Positions 60,779-63,594 of a DNA stretch of 63,594 nucleotides are shown piece after piece; positions within the stretch are counted from its first letter, which is position 1; the number at the start of each line of letters is the position of its first letter. The stretch lies in assembly GCA_030550235.1 (NCBI GenBank), contig JAUQPU010000004.1:1-63594 (forward strand), read 5' to 3'. The notes below the pieces were generated by a model, which worked only from the letters and a program-made list of their open reading frames with translations, searched no databases and was not told the DNA's origin. This DNA is from Thermoproteota archaeon (GTDB taxonomy: Archaea; Thermoproteota; Nitrososphaeria_A; Caldarchaeales; Calditenuaceae). A program made the translations under genes and the position numbers.

Positions 60779-61964
60779 ACATCAAGGAGTCTCAACGATG
60801 GTCGGCATGGCGATAGTTGTGGCTATATTCTTCACCACATTAGTCCCACTCTACCTCTACATGTCCAACCTCTACAACCTCTTCTCTAACGAGCTAAACT
60901 CGCGAAGAATAAGAGACATAGACAGGGCCACTGAGGAATTAAAGCTACTGGTCGAGGGCAGAACTGAGATAAACCCAGCCGGCCCAAGCATCAGCCTGAC
61001 CCTCAAAAACACTTCACCACTCATGATAAGGGTTGAGAGAATCTGGGCTATGGACGTTAACTTAGGCACACCGGTAAATGACACGCCATGCATTGATAGT
61101 CCAATCGACATCCCCGCAGGCATGAACATCACGGTCCAAGTCAGCAGCTGCTTAGAAGGCTTCACAGGCAAGGTACAGTTCATAGCAGTGACTGAGAGGG
61201 GCAGACTCTTCGGCTCAGCTCCAGTAGACATTATCCGGGGAAGACTAGTCGCAGGCCTATACCCCTACACACTGACAGTCTCGGTAGTCAACATGGAAAG
61301 GGGGAAGGAATACACCATAGATATCCTGCCGCTAGGTGATGCCGACACGCAGCCAAGATCTATAAAATATAAGGCAACTGCCTCGAACGAGAACATCTCA
61401 CTCTCATTCGGAGCCACCGCTGGAACATTCCTGGTCTATTTAGCCGAGAACGGGATATTAGTCAGTAGCACGAGACTATTAGCCCCTGCTAGAAACCCCA
61501 TGAGTGTCACACTACCAGACTACTGGAACGTCGTATTCATCCTCAACAGGGACGGAGTATCATCGGTTGTAACTATTGACTTAGAGATCGTGGCGCCGAG
61601 CAGCGTTCTAGAGGGACAGGCCTTCGCATTCGACATCCTCCTAACCCTGCCAGATCAAGCTGAGGAGAACGTCCAAGCCGACGCTATAGCCATCATGAAC
61701 GCATTAAAGCTACAAGGAGACTATGACCGGCAGTCTCTTTCCTGCACACCTTCCAGCTCGATACTCAGCGCGGGCTCAACAATAACAGTGCTGAGCTGCT
61801 TCGCCAGAGCCAGCGAGCTACAGGGCAATAGGAACTATGGCTCAATCACCATAACTGTAGACCCAGTGACGGCTGCAGGAATTGGTGTAGACTCAGGGCA
61901 GCAATACCCCAGCGACGGTGACTCCGTTACAATCCAGGTCGTGAGGCAAAGGGGTGGGAGATAA
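60765..61964 (+). CDS. Large pilin-like surface protein
   Basis: The roughly 399-residue protein begins MRRGRHQGVSTMVGMAIVVAIFFTTLVPLYLYM, a class III-like signal with an unusual second half. A coiled NLYNLFSNEL helix and a long beta-rich extracellular part rich in Ser/Thr follow. It looks like a large pilin or tip adhesin. ATG 60765 is inside the previous gene (14-nt overlap), so the pair is co-translated. A similarly built 438-residue protein is encoded convergently only 5 nt away. Confidence 0.72.
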   Translation: MRRGRHQGVSTMVGMAIVVAIFFTTLVPLYLYMSNLYNLFSNELNSRRIRDIDRATEELKLLVEGRTEINPAGPSISLTLKNTSPLMIRVERIWAMDVNLGTPVNDTPCIDSPIDIPAGMNITVQVSSCLEGFTGKVQFIAVTERGRLFGSAPVDIIRGRLVAGLYPYTLTVSVVNMERGKEYTIDILPLGDADTQPRSIKYKATASNENISLSFGATAGTFLVYLAENGILVSSTRLLAPARNPMSVTLPDYWNVVFILNRDGVSSVVTIDLEIVAPSSVLEGQAFAFDILLTLPDQAEENVQADAIAIMNALKLQGDYDRQSLSCTPSSSILSAGSTITVLSCFARASELQGNRNYGSITITVDPVTAAGIGVDSGQQYPSDGDSVTIQVVRQRGGR

Positions 61965-61969
61965 CCCCT

Positions 61970-63286
61970 TTAGGGACCGCCTGAGGCGCTGGGAGCCCTG
62001 CAAGACGTCCTGACATTAGCCCCTTCAAGCCACCATTTACAAACATAAACTACGCCACTGAGCTCAGCTATCTTGAAGTCGAGACTAGAGTACGATGTCC
62101 GAGTTATGACACCCTCCGCGCTAACCACTCTGATCCTGTAGACAAAGTAGCCGCCGAAGTCTTTCTTCTGATTGCCAGTATCAGAGACCTCGAGTGTGAA
62201 GAGGCCTATGTAGGAGGTGCCGGGTGACAGGAGTCTGACAGACTGTTCAAGCGTGAAGCCGACTGTTGGGCTAGTTAGATTGTCCATGGATAGTACCTCC
62301 ATCTGTATTACCACGTTTCTGAGAGGCTCGGTTATGTTCCCCAGCGTTACTATGTATGGTATGGTGATGTTCGCCTCCTGGTCGGTTTCGCTCAGGAGTA
62401 CCATCTGGTTCTGTTGAAGCGGGCTCACCTGTAGTGGGAGTGGGCGCGGCACACCCAGGTTTGTCCGCACATCTATGTGGACAACAACGTGGCTGTTCGC
62501 TTCAACCCTCACTGGGCTTGGAGCTATGTTGGCGCAACTACCGGACGAGTATGGACATTGATTTACCCGAACCTCATAAACTCCAGGGGCGATGTTGAAT
62601 GTAAAGACGTCTGAGAGGTCCTCCACCCTCGAGACAAACCTCTCTGACCTAGCGCTCCCCCTGCAGCCGGTTGAGAACTCTTCACTCCTCAGAGAGATGC
62701 ACCCTCGGGTCATGTTTATGTTGACATCAGACACGACCGAGACCTCAACTTCATATCTGTAGCCAAGGCTGACATTGCTTAGCTGCACAATCAGCAGGAA
62801 TGGTAGCTTGTTGGGGCCTATCGGGTTGCCGGACACGAAGCTGTTGCCCCTCATGGTTGGCGATCTCAAAACGACCTCTTCTCCGGGCTCTACATAATAG
62901 TTGAGCGGCTGCATGATAATCGCTCCAGGCGGCAACTTATACTGCTCTTCAAGGTGGGAGAGACCTATCCGGCTGCTCTCTATGTATAGCCTTGGCACAG
63001 TTATCTCTATCGGCCCCTTATTCATCATTATCAAGTATAGTGACCTCCTGCCAAACGGGTTGATGTCGGGGGGCTGCATGGTGAGGGTTATTTCAAGCTC
63101 CTCGTTCAGCTTCTCAACCTCAAACTGGAGTCTTCTTGATACTTCATCCATGAAGAGTGTCTGGAGCTGCTGAAGGTAGAGCCACATAGGAATCATCACG
63201 GTGAAGAAGATCATGACAGCAATTGCAGTGCCTACAACAGCTGAGACTCCCGAGGATGACTTTCTCCTCAAATCAGTTTGCACCAC
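61970..63286 (-). CDS. Large pilin-like surface protein, convergent paralogue
   Basis: The 438-residue protein starts MVQTDLRRKSSSGVSAVVGTAIAVMIFFTVMIPMWLYLQQ. Its N-terminal signal and following helix (VEKLNEELEITL) closely parallel the 60765 gene, and the rest is a long beta-rich domain with a C-terminal CKWW...SC pair. Possible starts are GTG 63286 and 63283. It overlaps the 3' end of the threonine-rich gene by 14 nt on the same strand, so they form an operon. Function is probably surface adhesion or pilus tip. Confidence 0.72.
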   Translation of the reverse strand: MVQTDLRRKSSSGVSAVVGTAIAVMIFFTVMIPMWLYLQQLQTLFMDEVSRRLQFEVEKLNEELEITLTMQPPDINPFGRRSLYLIMMNKGPIEITVPRLYIESSRIGLSHLEEQYKLPPGAIIMQPLNYYVEPGEEVVLRSPTMRGNSFVSGNPIGPNKLPFLLIVQLSNVSLGYRYEVEVSVVSDVNINMTRGCISLRSEEFSTGCRGSARSERFVSRVEDLSDVFTFNIAPGVYEVRVNQCPYSSGSCANIAPSPVRVEANSHVVVHIDVRTNLGVPRPLPLQVSPLQQNQMVLLSETDQEANITIPYIVTLGNITEPLRNVVIQMEVLSMDNLTSPTVGFTLEQSVRLLSPGTSYIGLFTLEVSDTGNQKKDFGGYFVYRIRVVSAEGVITRTSYSSLDFKIAELSGVVYVCKWWLEGANVRTSCRAPSASGGP

Positions 63287-63594
63287 CCGTCTTAGTTTGC
63301 GTCGTCGTAGTTATGATTGTAGTGGTTGATGTGGATGTGATTATGGTTGTCGTTGACGTTGTTGTTGTTCTTGCGTCAGACAAAGTAGTCGTCGTAGTAA
63401 TACTAGTGGTGGTGGGATTGGTTACTGTGGTGGTGACATAGATGTAAGTCGTGGTTGTTGTCCTGGTCACTGTGTATTGTGTGACCCACTGCGTCCGAGT
63501 GGTTGTGGTTATCATGCTTGAAGTTCTAGTAGTAGTGGTAGTGGTAATAGTTGTTCTCATCCCGCTTGTGAGGGTTGTCGTCGTATATCTGAGA
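63273..63594 (-). CDS. 3' end of a threonine-rich surface protein (cut by window edge)
   Basis: The minus-strand frame is open to the right edge and ends at 63273. Its last roughly 107 codons are dominated by Thr with Ser, Tyr and Val, ending TQTKTGGAN. This resembles a heavily O-glycosylated stalk of an archaeal S-layer-associated or surface protein; the functional domain lies outside the window. The missing start and its length are unknown. It is translationally coupled to the large pilin-like gene downstream. Confidence 0.7.
   Translation of the reverse strand, partial: LRYTTTTLTSGMRTTITTTTTTRTSSMITTTTRTQWVTQYTVTRTTTTTYIYVTTTVTNPTTTSITTTTTLSDARTTTTSTTTIITSTSTTTIITTTTQTKTGGAN

Noticed and set aside
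1-63594. CRISPR arrays
   Set aside because: No regularly spaced direct repeats were seen on either strand, and no Cas-like proteins are encoded.

Overview
This is a 63.6 kb stretch of an archaeal chromosome. Evidence for archaea: class III (type IV pilin-like) signal peptides, a FlaI/TadA-type ATPase with a TadC/FlaJ-like membrane partner, a cytidylyltransferase/CDP-alcohol phosphatidyltransferase fusion of the type used for di-myo-inositol phosphate, a Grc3/Clp1-type kinase, DUF35-thiolase pairs, and archaeal TATA boxes about 26-30 nt upstream of start codons (leaderless transcripts, many with TTG or GTG starts). Base composition is near 50% G+C. A thermophilic TACK-group archaeon (for example a Caldarchaeales/Aigarchaeota relative) is my best inference, not something the sequence proves.

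Region by region. 0-10 kb is AT-richer: decayed fragments of a membrane dipeptidase and an enolase-superfamily enzyme, then a PPOX flavoprotein, a metallo-beta-lactamase hydrolase, a Gfo/Idh/MocA dehydrogenase with a PLP-dependent deaminase/desulfhydrase-like lyase, an M20 deacylase, and a PotABCD-like ABC transporter with a Tat-exported binding protein. A broken heterodisulfide-reductase-like CCG gene follows. 10.6-17.7 kb is an acyl-CoA block: acetoacetyl-CoA synthetase, a methyltransferase, an acyl-CoA dehydrogenase, two thiolase-fold proteins that both lack the canonical catalytic Cys and His, and two DUF35 proteins.

17.7-46.3 kb is mainly carbohydrate metabolism: GH31, a doubly lesioned ADP-ribosylglycohydrolase-family pseudogene, GH78, an MFS transporter, GH2, an aldo/keto reductase, a DegT-type aminotransferase, a MalEFG/MalK-like ABC importer whose ATPase gene is convergent with its permeases, the nucleotidyltransferase/phosphatidyltransferase fusion, and a GH42-like or GHL6-like glycosidase. 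The glycosidases show no signal peptides, so imported oligosaccharides are probably split in the cytoplasm. Embedded in it is a compact sulfur-relay operon (DsrE-like, TusA-like, SQR-like, ArsR regulator). tRNA-Leu(UAG) and tRNA-Phe(GAA) lie here; tRNA-Arg(GCG) is at 49.6 kb.

46.3-63.6 kb: a PPOX/AIM24 divergent pair that appears to share one TATA box, a secreted chymotrypsin-fold protease, an ABC-2 exporter, and a cell-surface region. This last part holds the pilus ATPase, its convergent TadC-like partner, a short pilin, a family 2 glycosyltransferase, an FkbM methyltransferase, a GT-C-like membrane protein, three larger pilin-like proteins and the end of a threonine-rich protein cut by the right edge. 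I read it as a glycosylated type IV pilus-like appendage locus of unusual layout; this and the thiolase/DUF35 block are the best candidates for something undescribed.
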